Part shown: in pieces, positions 8,341 through 16,283 of the stretch
Layout: each line of letters opens with the position of its first letter
Position numbering within the stretch: the first letter of the stretch is position 1
From: a virus
Virus record (IMG/VR): IMGVR_UViG_3300042546_000489
Coordinates: 1 to 52,453 of that record
DNA: 52,453 nucleotides
Direction: 5' to 3' (one strand)
Position numbers and translations under genes: made by a program
The notes under the pieces: model-generated
Databases searched by the model: none
The model's input: the letters and a program-made list of their open reading frames with translations, nothing else
Told to the model about the DNA's origin: nothing

Positions 8341-9008
8341 TGGCAGACACTCGCGTCAAGGTCGAGTTCGACACACAGGAGCTCGCCGTCCTGCGAGCGG
8401 CTTTTAGCAGGCTTCCGAAGAACATCTCGGCACGCTACCTCGGCGCCGCCCTGCGGTCTGCATCGAGGCCCGCACTCGCGAAGTTGCGTCAACTCACTCC
8501 CAGAGGCCCGACCGGCAACCTCAAGCGGTCGATCGCCACGAAGGTGAAGCGATACAAAAGCGGAAACGCCGTCTCTCTCGTGGGCTACCAAGCGGCGACC
8601 GGCGCTGGCCAGAAAGCGAGGGGCTTCCATCAAGGGTTCGTTGAGTTCGGCACAAAGCGTCGAACGGCCAAGGGCAGGTACGCATCGACCTACTGGAGCA
8701 AGACCGTAGATCGTCAGGGCAAGTTCCAGGTCTTGACGACCAAGCGAGGTAAGAACGCCGGAAAGATTCGGACGAAGCCGTTTCCGAAGTCATTCTTCAA
8801 GGTCGCCAAGCGAGGCCAGAAGGTTGAGCTCGGCAAGATGCCGGTCGGCGGAAAGCGAGGGATTGCGCCAGTCAAGACCGCATGGGCTCGCTCGCTGCCC
8901 GAGGTTCGGAAAACTCTTGAACTTCAGATGGCGGTGCGGCTTGAAAATGCTCTCAAGGACTTGGCTACCGGCGTGAAGAGTCGCGGCTTCGGACGAGGTA
9001 GGAGATGA
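8340..9008 (+). CDS. HK97 gp10-like neck protein
   Basis: A 222-aa protein of the HK97 gp10/minor-tail neck family (PF04883). The N-terminal segment ELAVLRAAFSRLPKNISARY and the block LTPRGPTGNLKRSIATKVKR followed by GFVEFGTKRRTAKG are characteristic. The family averages 110-160 aa; here a Lys/Arg-rich insertion of about 60 residues (DRQGKFQVLTTKRGKNAGKI) makes it longer. The open frame extends upstream to 8109, but that part only shadows the head-closure gene. The ATG at 8340 shares its A with the upstream TAA stop. Confidence 0.8.
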   Translation: MADTRVKVEFDTQELAVLRAAFSRLPKNISARYLGAALRSASRPALAKLRQLTPRGPTGNLKRSIATKVKRYKSGNAVSLVGYQAATGAGQKARGFHQGFVEFGTKRRTAKGRYASTYWSKTVDRQGKFQVLTTKRGKNAGKIRTKPFPKSFFKVAKRGQKVELGKMPVGGKRGIAPVKTAWARSLPEVRKTLELQMAVRLENALKDLATGVKSRGFGRGRR

Positions 9009-9418
9009 GCTACAAGTCCCCGGAAAAAGTGCTGCTCGATGTTCTGGTGACGGCCACCGCCGTAACCAGCGTCGTCGGCACGCGGATCTACCCTCTGCTC
9101 GCCCCAGCCTCGTCTGCCCTGCCGTTCGTCACGTGGAGGCGCACCGGCATCGAGCGGACCCAGACGCTCGGCTCGCCTCACGGCGTGCCACGGGTTTCCG
9201 TGGACTACACGGTCGTGGCGGCGACCTACAACCAGGCCCGCGAGGCGGCTGATGCCATGCGTCGCACTCTGGATGGGTACGGCGGCACGGTGGACAATAC
9301 GGTTGTGGAGCAGGTCAGCCTCGAAAACGAGGTCGATGACTTCGTCACGCTGGCAGGCTCCGACCAGCCGCCTTCGTATTCGGTCACGCAGTCCTACGAC
9401 ATTTGGTGGAGAGAGTGA
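9005..9418 (+). CDS. Tail terminator / completion protein (DUF3168)
   Basis: A 137-aa protein fitting the DUF3168 family, whose members cap the tail tube and join it to the neck. Typical features are the opening VLLDVLVTATAVTSVVGTRI, the LPFVTWRRTG segment and the central block VDYTVVAATYNQAREAADAM. The ATG overlaps the end of the gp10-like gene by four bases. Its position directly before the tube genes supports the call. Confidence 0.8.
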   Translation: MSYKSPEKVLLDVLVTATAVTSVVGTRIYPLLAPASSALPFVTWRRTGIERTQTLGSPHGVPRVSVDYTVVAATYNQAREAADAMRRTLDGYGGTVDNTVVEQVSLENEVDDFVTLAGSDQPPSYSVTQSYDIWWRE

Positions 9419-9421
9419 CGC

Positions 9422-9799
9422 ATGTCATACAGCACGCCGCATGATTCGTCCGGCACGAACTTCTCCTTCGCTGGTGTGACCTACACGGTCACCCAGATCA
9501 CGTACAACCTCAACGACGTGGCGGCTGGCGACACGATCGACGTGTCGCATCTCGGGCTCACGACCGGAGCTCAGGTCGCCACGATGGACCGCCCGCTGAA
9601 GGGCTCCGCGACCGACACGGGCCGCGAGGTGACGATCGAGTATCTCGGCAACACGGTCATCAACGACGCCACGACGGGCACGCTCGCGATCACGGGCGGC
9701 ATCACGCTCTCGAAGTCGGCGACCGTGTCGAGCTCGTCGGTCACCCTCGCGACGAACGATGTGATCCGTGGTTCGGCCACGTTCCGCGTGGCTCGCTGA
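9422..9799 (+). CDS. Putative tail tube protein
   Basis: A 125-aa Thr/Ser/Gly-rich beta protein (for example TYTVTQITYNLNDVAAGDTI) with no helices, cysteines or membrane segments. Composition, size and placement between the tail terminator and the tail chaperones fit a tail tube subunit. Its neighbour at 9818 has a similar character, so which of the two is the main tube protein is not resolved from sequence; a two-component tube is possible. Confidence 0.6.
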   Translation: MSYSTPHDSSGTNFSFAGVTYTVTQITYNLNDVAAGDTIDVSHLGLTTGAQVATMDRPLKGSATDTGREVTIEYLGNTVINDATTGTLAITGGITLSKSATVSSSSVTLATNDVIRGSATFRVAR

Positions 9800-9817
9800 C
9801 GCGGGGAGGTTCCCGCA

Positions 9818-10132
9818 GTGGCGACGTACTCGACGGGCATCTCGGCGACGTGGGGCAGCGTGACGTTCACCGAGATCTCCGGTCTTTCGTGGACATACGG
9901 CGGCGAGAACGTCGGCCGGTCTGCGAACTTCAACCCGAATCCCGGCAGCGTCTCGGTGACTGCGTTCGGCACCGTCCCGAGCATCTCGCTCGTCGGCAAC
10001 CGTGACACCATCACGATCACGGGTGGCGGCGTGAACTTGACTCAGAAGGCAGTATTGGACTCGGTGTCCGCTGCCGCTGAAGTCAACGGCGTGGCTCGGT
10101 ACACCGCTGAGTTCACCCTTTTGGACAACTGA
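9818..10132 (+). CDS. Second tail tube-like protein
   Basis: A 104-aa beta-rich protein (for example VTFTEISGLSWTYGGENVGR) starting at a GTG with GGGGAGG (9803-9809) eight bases upstream, one of the stronger ribosome sites in this module. It ends one base before the tail assembly chaperone ATG. Like 9422-9799 it has tube-protein character but no decisive motif. It could be the main tube protein, an accessory tube protein or a tube-decorating domain. Confidence 0.55.
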   Translation: MATYSTGISATWGSVTFTEISGLSWTYGGENVGRSANFNPNPGSVSVTAFGTVPSISLVGNRDTITITGGGVNLTQKAVLDSVSAAAEVNGVARYTAEFTLLDN

Positions 10133-10133
10133 A

Positions 10134-10472
10134 ATGGCACTGACGCGAGAGCAGATCGAATCTTCTTCGGCGCGTATTGCCCCCGTCGAGGCGTTCGGCG
10201 GCGAGTGCTTCGTGCGGGTGATGAGCGTCGGAGATCGCGACGCCTACGAAGTGCTGGTGATCGAGCACGGCGGCAAGATATTCCCTGACTTTCGCAGCGA
10301 GCTCGTGTCTCGAACGCTGTGCGACGAAAAGGGGAAGCTCCTGTACCCAGGCGGCGATGGAATAGAGGCGATAAAGCAGTTGCCTTCGGATCACGTCCAC
10401 AAGGTATGGACGGCCGCGATGAAGCACAACGCCATGACCGAGGAGGAGATTCGCAAACTCGCGGGGGAATAA
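10134..10472 (+). CDS. Tail assembly chaperone, upstream frame
   Basis: A 112-aa acidic protein placed between the tube genes and the tape measure gene, where tailed phages encode the chaperone that coats the tape measure protein before tube assembly. It begins MALTREQIESSSARIAPVEA and ends EEEIRKLAGE. A run of five Gs sits just before its TAA stop, and a second open frame in the -1 register continues for about 100 codons, the lambda gpG/gpGT arrangement. The call rests on position, size and the overlapping frames. Confidence 0.75.
   Translation: MALTREQIESSSARIAPVEAFGGECFVRVMSVGDRDAYEVLVIEHGGKIFPDFRSELVSRTLCDEKGKLLYPGGDGIEAIKQLPSDHVHKVWTAAMKHNAMTEEEIRKLAGE
10463..10467 (+). promoter_or_regulatory. 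Candidate -1 ribosomal frameshift site
   Basis: The sequence GCG GGG GAA TAA ends the upstream chaperone frame. A GGG-reading tRNA can slip back one base on the G5 run and still pair GGG, after which reading continues through ATA AAC in the downstream frame. The A-site codon would change from GAA to GGA, so it is not a textbook heptamer, but the G run lies exactly before the stop. Confidence 0.6.
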
Positions 10473-10771
10473 ACGCCCGGCCCTCGCTGCTGTTCAAGCT
10501 GCGTCTGGCTGGGCATCTCGGGAAAACGCTCGCTGAAATCGACCAGATGGACTCGCGAGAGTTCTCGACGTGGATCGCGTACTCGCGATGGTTTCGCCCG
10601 CTCAACGACAGTTGGATGCAGATGGCAATGCTCGCCACGTGCGAGCTCGCTCCGCACACAAAGAAAACGCCGAGCCCGGAGCAGTTCATTCCAATCGACA
10701 CAAGTACGCCGCAGCACTGGACTCAGATTCACGCGACGATCGCGAAGATGAAGGCAGACTTGGAAGGATAG
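10463..10771 (+). CDS. Tail assembly chaperone, downstream frame (frameshift extension)
   Basis: This frame has no convincing start codon of its own. Read from the slip site it gives RPSLLFKLRLAGHLGKTLAE followed by a helical, Trp-rich segment (STWIAYSRWFRP) and ends KMKADLEG just before the tape measure gene. The fused 10134-10771 product would be about 212 aa, the size expected of a gpGT-type chaperone. The upstream part of the same frame (10319-10462) is low-complexity shadow sequence and is not included. Confidence 0.7.
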   Translation, partial: GGINARPSLLFKLRLAGHLGKTLAEIDQMDSREFSTWIAYSRWFRPLNDSWMQMAMLATCELAPHTKKTPSPEQFIPIDTSTPQHWTQIHATIAKMKADLEG

Positions 10772-10772
10772 C

Positions 10773-12989
10773 ATGGCTACCGATCTTGCGCTCGCGATGC
10801 AGATCAGCGCGAACACGACGCAACTCGCGTCAGCGGCTCGCGATGTGTCAGCGAAGCTGCAAGGCATGGCCCAGGCTGGACGCAAGGCTTCCGCCGACCT
10901 GGGCGTTCTGAAGACGATCGAGATTTCCCGCGTATTCGTGTCGTCCATCACGGCGGCGACAAGGTCGCTCTCGGCGATTGTCTCCGGTTCTGCCGCAGCG
11001 ATCGCAGGCGTGGACGACCTGAGCAAGCGCACGGGCGCTAGCACGCAGGCACTTCAGGCGTATCAGTTCGCCGCCGAGCAAAGCGGCGTCAGCGTCGAGA
11101 CGTTTGGTCGCAGCGTCCAGAAGCTCGGCATCAATCTGGGCGAGGCGCAGACGGGCAACAAGGCTACCGCGAAGTCATTCGCGGACCTTGGGCTGTCGGT
11201 CGATCAGTTGACGCAACTGAGCCCAGAGGCGGCGTTCGAGGCGGTAGCGGCAGCGATCGCGAAACTCCCAAACCCAGCGCAGCAGGCGGCGGCTGCGGTC
11301 AGCGTGTTCGGCAAGGCTGGTGCCGAACTTGTGCCTGTGTTTGCAGAGGGAGCAGGTTTTCTTGCGGACATGCGGGGCGAGGCGGTGCGTCTCGGTCTCG
11401 TCCTCGGCGAGCCGCAGGTGAGAAGCCTCGCTACGCTCGACGACTCGCTCGGAAAGGTATCGGCTACGTTTCGTGCCTTCACGGCTCGCGTAGTTGCGGA
11501 GCTTGCCCCCGCGCTGGTTGACGCAGCGGAGAACGCCGCCACCTTCATCGCATCCCTCGACGTGCGACAGATCGCCACGTCGATCACATCTCTCCTCGGC
11601 GGTGCGTCCCAGGTTGTTTCAGCGTTCGGCGAGGCATTCCTGTCGGTCTATCAATCGACGGCTCCGCTGGCGGCGACTGTGTTTCCGGCGATTGCGAGCT
11701 CACTTTCTTTCATCGCCAAAAACCTTCAAGGCGCTGCTGTCGGTGCTCTGGCTGCTGCCGGTGCGCTGGCTGGGTATTCATTAGCGGGACTGTCGGCTGC
11801 CACTGCCACGGCAACGCTTTCGGCAGCGATCACGACTCTCCTGTCTCGCACTGGTATCGGGCTCATCGTCGTGCTGGCAGGCACTGCGGCTGGGGCTCTC
11901 TTGAACTGGGCATCGTCTGCCAGCGACGCAGGAGCGGAGTCGCAGGCTGCAATCGCAAAAGCAAACGCTGCTATCGCGATCGCCGAGCAGTCCACTCGCG
12001 ACGCAACACAAGCCGTGCGTGAGTTTGGCAACGAGGCGACGCAGGCTTTCAAGTTGCCAGCCGAGATCACTGAGCAGACGCTCGTTCAAGACAGCATCAA
12101 CGAGGCTAGCACCGCGTTCCGCAATCTTGCGAAAGAGGCTGGCGGTCTGGCGAATGTTCCCGTCGCCGTCGGAGAGGCGTTCGAGACGCTAACGTTCTAC
12201 ATCCAAGGCGTTGAGAAGGGCATCGTCGATTCAGCGAGTCAGCAGGAAGCGATCGCCGAGTCGGCCGCAGTCGTTCTCGTCGAGATTCAGAAGATCGTCG
12301 AGGCACGCAAGGCTGAAGAGGAGGCGACGAAGGCGGCAGCCCAGGCGGCGCAGCAGGCGTCCGATGCGGCACGCAAGAGAACGGAAGAACTCGCTTCGGC
12401 TGGCGTTTCGGCGGCAGAGCAGTCTCGCGTCCAGTTGTCGAAGGATTTGCTCGCCATCACGCAGTCGCTCGCTGACGCCGAGGCGGCTGTCGCGGCGGCG
12501 AAGCAGAGCGGCGATCGGGCTTCGCTCCAAGCGGCGCAGGAGCGGCTGCGTCTGACTCAGGAGACCGCAGCGGCTGCGACGATTGAAGCTAAGCGGCAGG
12601 CCAGAGAGCGCGACCTCGCCGCCTTTGGCATCGACGAAGGACTCCTGAAGCCGGTGACGACGCTGCGAGACCAGTTCGTGAAGGTCCGCGAGGCTTTCGA
12701 TCGAGGTCTCGTCAATGGGGGCGAGGCAAGGCAGGCGCTCGAAAACCTCGCCGCCGAGGGAATTTCAATACGCGCCGACATTGCTGCCGAGCTCAGCCGC
12801 CCCGCGCAGAGGGCGCTCAGCGTCAACGACTTGCGGACCGCAGAGGGGGCGTCGCAGTTTCTCGCTTTCGCGACAGGGCGTGAAGACCCAGCCGTCGAGC
12901 AGGCACGCCAGCAAGTGCGGAAGCTCGATGAGATCAAGCAGGCACTCATCGCTATCGGTGCGAATCCGGTCGAGATCCTCGGCGGCTAA
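10773..12989 (+). CDS. Tail tape measure protein
   Basis: At 738 aa the longest tail gene. It is Ala-rich and mostly helical, with N-terminal coiled-coil segments (LASAARDVSAKLQGMAQAGR), a conserved tape-measure block (DDLSKRTGASTQALQAYQFA ... FGKAGAELVPVF), a hydrophobic central stretch (about residues 310-375) that probably inserts during DNA ejection, and long C-terminal Ala/Glu/Lys coiled coils. By the usual relation of about 1.5 angstrom per residue it would set a tail of roughly 110 nm. It directly follows the chaperone pair by one base. Confidence 0.9.
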   Translation: MATDLALAMQISANTTQLASAARDVSAKLQGMAQAGRKASADLGVLKTIEISRVFVSSITAATRSLSAIVSGSAAAIAGVDDLSKRTGASTQALQAYQFAAEQSGVSVETFGRSVQKLGINLGEAQTGNKATAKSFADLGLSVDQLTQLSPEAAFEAVAAAIAKLPNPAQQAAAAVSVFGKAGAELVPVFAEGAGFLADMRGEAVRLGLVLGEPQVRSLATLDDSLGKVSATFRAFTARVVAELAPALVDAAENAATFIASLDVRQIATSITSLLGGASQVVSAFGEAFLSVYQSTAPLAATVFPAIASSLSFIAKNLQGAAVGALAAAGALAGYSLAGLSAATATATLSAAITTLLSRTGIGLIVVLAGTAAGALLNWASSASDAGAESQAAIAKANAAIAIAEQSTRDATQAVREFGNEATQAFKLPAEITEQTLVQDSINEASTAFRNLAKEAGGLANVPVAVGEAFETLTFYIQGVEKGIVDSASQQEAIAESAAVVLVEIQKIVEARKAEEEATKAAAQAAQQASDAARKRTEELASAGVSAAEQSRVQLSKDLLAITQSLADAEAAVAAAKQSGDRASLQAAQERLRLTQETAAAATIEAKRQARERDLAAFGIDEGLLKPVTTLRDQFVKVREAFDRGLVNGGEARQALENLAAEGISIRADIAAELSRPAQRALSVNDLRTAEGASQFLAFATGREDPAVEQARQQVRKLDEIKQALIAIGANPVEILGG

Positions 12990-12992
12990 CTC

Positions 12993-13859
12993 ATGGCAAT
13001 CCTGCAAACCACCGAGATCCTCCCTCGCACGTTCGAGCACCGGTTCGGCTCGTCGCCGACGGCCCAGCGCAAGGTCATCGTCACGGTCGATGCGCCAGAG
13101 ACGCAGCAGGCTGTGCTCGATGCGGTCGGGATCTACCACGGCAGCACGCACCCAGAGTACGCGTACCTCGTCTGCACGAATGGGTCGTTCACCGAGACCG
13201 ACCGATACCACGTCGAGGCGACGTACAGTTACGAACTCCCGCAGGTCGGCACGACGGATTTTCAGCCGAACCCTCTCGCTCGTCCTGACGTGTGGTCGTT
13301 CTCGACCGGCGGTGCCCAGGTGCCTGCCCTCGTCTACTACCACGGCAGCGGCAACGGCGACCGACGCCCGCTCGTCAATGCCGCCAATGATTATTTCGAG
13401 GGACTGACCACGCTCGAAGCCGAGGTGCGAGCGACGATCGCATGGAATCGTGCCGCGTTCCCGTCGGCGCTCGCCTCGGCTGTCACGAACTGCGTCAACG
13501 CCGGTCCGTATCTCTGGGGTGCCAAGCACACGTGGCAGTGCGCGGGTATCTCAGCGAGCAAGCAATCTGAGGTCGTCAACGGCGTCGAGGTCAACTACTG
13601 GAGCGGCACGACTGAGCTCGTGTTTCGGCAGACCGGGTGGAATCTGCTTTTGCCCAACATTGGGCTGAACTACATCCAAGGCAGCGAGAAGAAGCGAGCG
13701 ACCGTAGAGCTGAATGGCGAGGCGATCGCGTCGGCGAATCCCGTCGCGCTGACAGAGTCTGGAGACCTCGCAGCAGAAGGCTCTCTGCCGATCATTCTTG
13801 AGCGTCGCGTTTTTCGCGAGGTTGATTTCTCTACTTACTTCGGCACCCCACCGTTCTGA
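12993..13859 (+). CDS. Tail protein after tape measure (distal-tail candidate)
   Basis: A 288-aa beta-rich protein (for example KVIVTVDAPETQQAVLDAVG and TDRYHVEATYSYELPQVGTT). No family is recognised with certainty. It occupies the slot where siphoviruses encode the distal tail or baseplate hub protein, directly after the tape measure. It shows no signal peptide or membrane segment. The assignment to the tail tip is from position only. Confidence 0.55.
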   Translation: MAILQTTEILPRTFEHRFGSSPTAQRKVIVTVDAPETQQAVLDAVGIYHGSTHPEYAYLVCTNGSFTETDRYHVEATYSYELPQVGTTDFQPNPLARPDVWSFSTGGAQVPALVYYHGSGNGDRRPLVNAANDYFEGLTTLEAEVRATIAWNRAAFPSALASAVTNCVNAGPYLWGAKHTWQCAGISASKQSEVVNGVEVNYWSGTTELVFRQTGWNLLLPNIGLNYIQGSEKKRATVELNGEAIASANPVALTESGDLAAEGSLPIILERRVFREVDFSTYFGTPPF

Positions 13860-13867
13860 GGCACGAC

Positions 13868-14236
13868 ATGGCAGACGTGAACTACACGATCAACGGGCAA
13901 GTCGCAAAGGGCGCGCTCTCGCAGTCGTTCGCCGCGAGCGGCGTGACTGCGGACATGAACACCACGGGTATGATCGCCCTGACGCTGAACCTCGGGACCG
14001 CTACGCAGGCGATCTCGACAGCGTCGCTCTCCAGCGTCGGGATCGCTTTCGCTCGGTCGCTCGCGACGACCGGTACGCACACCGTGTCGTTCGGCAGGCT
14101 GGACGGCACGACGCTCTACGAAGCCGTGACGCTGCGTGCTGGCGAGGCTGCGGTGATGCGACTCGCGGCAGGCGACTACGGCGCGAAGGCGGTGGTCGCC
14201 AACTCTCGTCTCGTCATCTTGATCTACGAGGGCTGA
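13868..14236 (+). CDS. Minor tail protein, unknown family
   Basis: A 122-aa Ala/Thr-rich beta protein (ADVNYTINGQVAKGALSQSF at the N-terminus, VVANSRLVILIYEG at the end). It is separated by 8 bases from the upstream tail gene and one base from the next, so it is part of the same transcript. Its character is that of a small tip or tube-associated virion protein; I recognise no motif. Confidence 0.5.
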   Translation: MADVNYTINGQVAKGALSQSFAASGVTADMNTTGMIALTLNLGTATQAISTASLSSVGIAFARSLATTGTHTVSFGRLDGTTLYEAVTLRAGEAAVMRLAAGDYGAKAVVANSRLVILIYEG

Positions 14237-14237
14237 G

Positions 14238-14795
14238 ATGCCCCAGAGGCCGGACGGACAAGCGGCACGGCCGCAGCGCGTGACGTTCACGAAGGGCTCT
14301 GCCGAGCGGATCGCGGCGGTCGTGCGTGACTACGAGGCGGGAGATCGGAGCGCCTTGCCACTGCGGTTCGGAGTCGTCTCGTCTGACTCGCAGAAGACCT
14401 TCCGCATCGCCACGTTCTCGGGTGCGTGGAGCCCGAACAGCACGAAAACTGTCGAGATCGTGCTGACGGGACAGACGGTCAACGCGTTCAATCGCACATT
14501 CCCTCTCTCCAGTGTTCCTGCAAACAATGAAATCGCGTGCAGTATCGCCAAGGACGGTACGGCATGGCACCTCGTGGACGTTGGGAAAAACCAGAGTTTC
14601 GGCCACCTCTTCGCGGGCGGCATTACGACACGCACGGTCGTCACCGACATGCTCATCGCCGCGACGCTCAACACCACGAACTGCGCGATCACAGTAACAA
14701 AGACTCCGGTCACCGCCACGGTGACGATAGTGTTTTCGACATACACGGCTTCGTTCTTGTCGCTGGCCGGAATGACCTACCAGCCTGGAGTGTAA
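14238..14795 (+). CDS. Putative virion-associated protein
   Basis: A 185-aa protein. The first 30 residues are basic (PQRPDGQAARPQRVTFTKGS). The rest is beta-rich with a repeated Thr/Val pattern near the end (TKTPVTATVTIVFSTYTASF). Position in the tail operon suggests a tip protein. No enzymatic motif is visible and function is unknown. Confidence 0.5.
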   Translation: MPQRPDGQAARPQRVTFTKGSAERIAAVVRDYEAGDRSALPLRFGVVSSDSQKTFRIATFSGAWSPNSTKTVEIVLTGQTVNAFNRTFPLSSVPANNEIACSIAKDGTAWHLVDVGKNQSFGHLFAGGITTRTVVTDMLIAATLNTTNCAITVTKTPVTATVTIVFSTYTASFLSLAGMTYQPGV

Positions 14796-14798
14796 GCC

Positions 14799-15317
14799 AT
14801 GGCGTGCCCTTGCTGCAGTCCTCAAATATCATGCGCCACTGAATGCAACGGAAACGGAGTGCCATCGCAGATATCGATGCAAATTACCCAAGTGTCATTT
14901 GGCGCGAACTCCGAGTTCGATGAGAGCGACCTAGAGTTTGCCGTGCCGTCCACGTTCATTCTTCCTCTGCGTGACCCTGACTCTGGATGCACGCTGTGGG
15001 ATGCAAGTTTTTTCCCTCGTGCGACACTATGTAGTGAGTGCGGTCAGAGCGGATTCAACCCGGGGAGCGCCGGTCTCGCAATTAGCGTCGATCGTCGCGT
15101 TATCCCGAACCAACTGAATGTCGTGATCGTCATTCGATTCGGGGATGTAACCGTTTTTGGCAACTGTATCGGCGCTTCAGGGCGTTTTTTTGCTACTGCA
15201 ATCGGCAGTGTTTGCGCGCTGCCGCTGAGCGGCACTGCCAACATCCGGAGACCGGGAGTGGGAGGGTGCGATTCCTTCAACATTAGCTCCGTCGCGTTTA
15301 CGCTGGAGGCGGCTTGA
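14799..15317 (+). CDS. Cysteine-rich protein of lower GC than its neighbours
   Basis: A 172-aa protein with an N-terminal cysteine cluster (ACPCCSPQISCATECNGNG), a CSEC pair near residue 77 and further single cysteines, suggesting metal binding or disulfides. Bases 14881-14940 are about 48% G+C (29 of 60), well below the two-thirds seen in nearby structural genes, so it may be a recent acquisition. The stop overlaps the next ATG (TGATG). A surface-exposed virion role is possible but not shown. Confidence 0.55.
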   Translation: MACPCCSPQISCATECNGNGVPSQISMQITQVSFGANSEFDESDLEFAVPSTFILPLRDPDSGCTLWDASFFPRATLCSECGQSGFNPGSAGLAISVDRRVIPNQLNVVIVIRFGDVTVFGNCIGASGRFFATAIGSVCALPLSGTANIRRPGVGGCDSFNISSVAFTLEAA

Positions 15318-15694
15318 TGCACTGCGAGTGGTTGCCGTGCGACGGCGGCAGTATGCGATGCTCTCGGTGCGGTCGCGAGGTGAAGTGTCTAGGTCAGCCG
15401 GTCTTTGCCACTTGCGGCATTGAGCCGCCACTGCCATCCGGCCCCGGCACTGAACTCTCCAAACTCCTGAAGCGATTCGGCATCGAGCCGACGCCGACCT
15501 GCCAGTGCCGAGCGAAGGCAACTGAGATGAACGCGTGGGGTGCAGACGAGTGCGAGAAGCCCGAACGCATCGAGGAGGTCGTCGCCGTGATGCGTGCGGA
15601 AGCGGAGGCTCGCGGACTCCCCTTCCTTGACATCGCCGGTCGCCTGCTCGTGCGCCGTGCCATCCGCAACGCCCGGCGTGCCGCTGCGAATTGA
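15317..15694 (+). CDS. Cys-rich zinc-binding-like protein
   Basis: A 125-aa protein. The ATG at 15317 follows GGAGG (15304-15308) and overlaps the previous stop. The N-terminal half carries cysteines in MRCSRCGREVKC and near residue 34 (FATCGIEPP); a CQC pair and a further Cys follow in TPTCQCRAKATEMNAWGADE. The C-terminal half is helical and basic (RLLVRRAIRNARRAAA). The pattern suggests a zinc finger followed by a nucleic-acid- or protein-binding helix. No function is assigned. Confidence 0.55.
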   Translation: MHCEWLPCDGGSMRCSRCGREVKCLGQPVFATCGIEPPLPSGPGTELSKLLKRFGIEPTPTCQCRAKATEMNAWGADECEKPERIEEVVAVMRAEAEARGLPFLDIAGRLLVRRAIRNARRAAAN

Positions 15695-15730
15695 CACTCT
15701 ATCCACCATGGACGCAGGAGGACGGGTGCC

Positions 15731-16018
15731 GTGGCGGATGATCACACGATCACGATCGCGGGCGAGAAGTGGCTCCTGCGCTTCTCGCGTCTCACAGGCA
15801 AGGCTGACGGCTGGACGTGCTATGACGAAAAGCCGCCGAAGATGCTGGTCGATTCTCGACTGACCGGCTCGCAGCGTCTCGAAACCGTCCTCCACGAGAT
15901 CGCCCATGCGGTGCTCGGCTCCACGATCTCCGAGGAGACGGTGACCGAGTTGGCCCGCGTCCAGCGTCGTGTCCTCTGGCAGATCCTGCGTTACCGGGAG
16001 GTGCCGCGTGGCGAGTAA
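15731..16018 (+). CDS. Small HExxH metallopeptidase-like protein
   Basis: A 95-aa protein whose helix LETVLHEIAHAVLG carries the HExxH zinc-binding signature, flanked by hydrophobic residues as in zincin active-site helices. A third ligand is not obvious; Glu residues at EETVTELARV could serve. It is much shorter than secreted metalloproteases and closer in size to the core of ImmA/IrrE-type intracellular proteins. The GTG start has AGGAGGA about 10 bases upstream. Its natural substrate is unknown. Confidence 0.6.
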   Translation: MADDHTITIAGEKWLLRFSRLTGKADGWTCYDEKPPKMLVDSRLTGSQRLETVLHEIAHAVLGSTISEETVTELARVQRRVLWQILRYREVPRGE

Positions 16019-16283
16019 GCAGAAGCGTGTCTCGATTGCGGACGACGTGCTCGGGCGAGCCGCCAACTATCAGCCGGGATTCGTCGCGTGGCACTGCAAG
16101 CTGCCGCCCGACGCACTCGCGGAACTGGAGTCGCTGCGGTCCAGGTGGGCGAGTGGCGAGGTGGCGATCCAGAAGAGGGCGCTCGCGAGGGCGATCATCG
16201 AGACGTGTCGTGAGCGTGGGTTTCCTGTCAGCGGCGTGCAAGGAGTCGAGCATTGGCTCAACGCAGCGCGAAAGACTCACTGA
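16008..16283 (+). CDS. Small helical hypothetical protein
   Basis: A 91-aa protein beginning ASKQKRVSIADDVLGRAANY after the initiator, with a central helix LPPDALAELESLRSRWASGE and a C-terminal segment resembling a DNA-binding helix pair. The start is placed at GTG 16008, which has GGGAGG upstream and overlaps the metallopeptidase stop; an earlier start at 15969 only reads neighbouring-gene sequence. Function is unknown. Confidence 0.5.
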   Translation: MASKQKRVSIADDVLGRAANYQPGFVAWHCKLPPDALAELESLRSRWASGEVAIQKRALARAIIETCRERGFPVSGVQGVEHWLNAARKTH

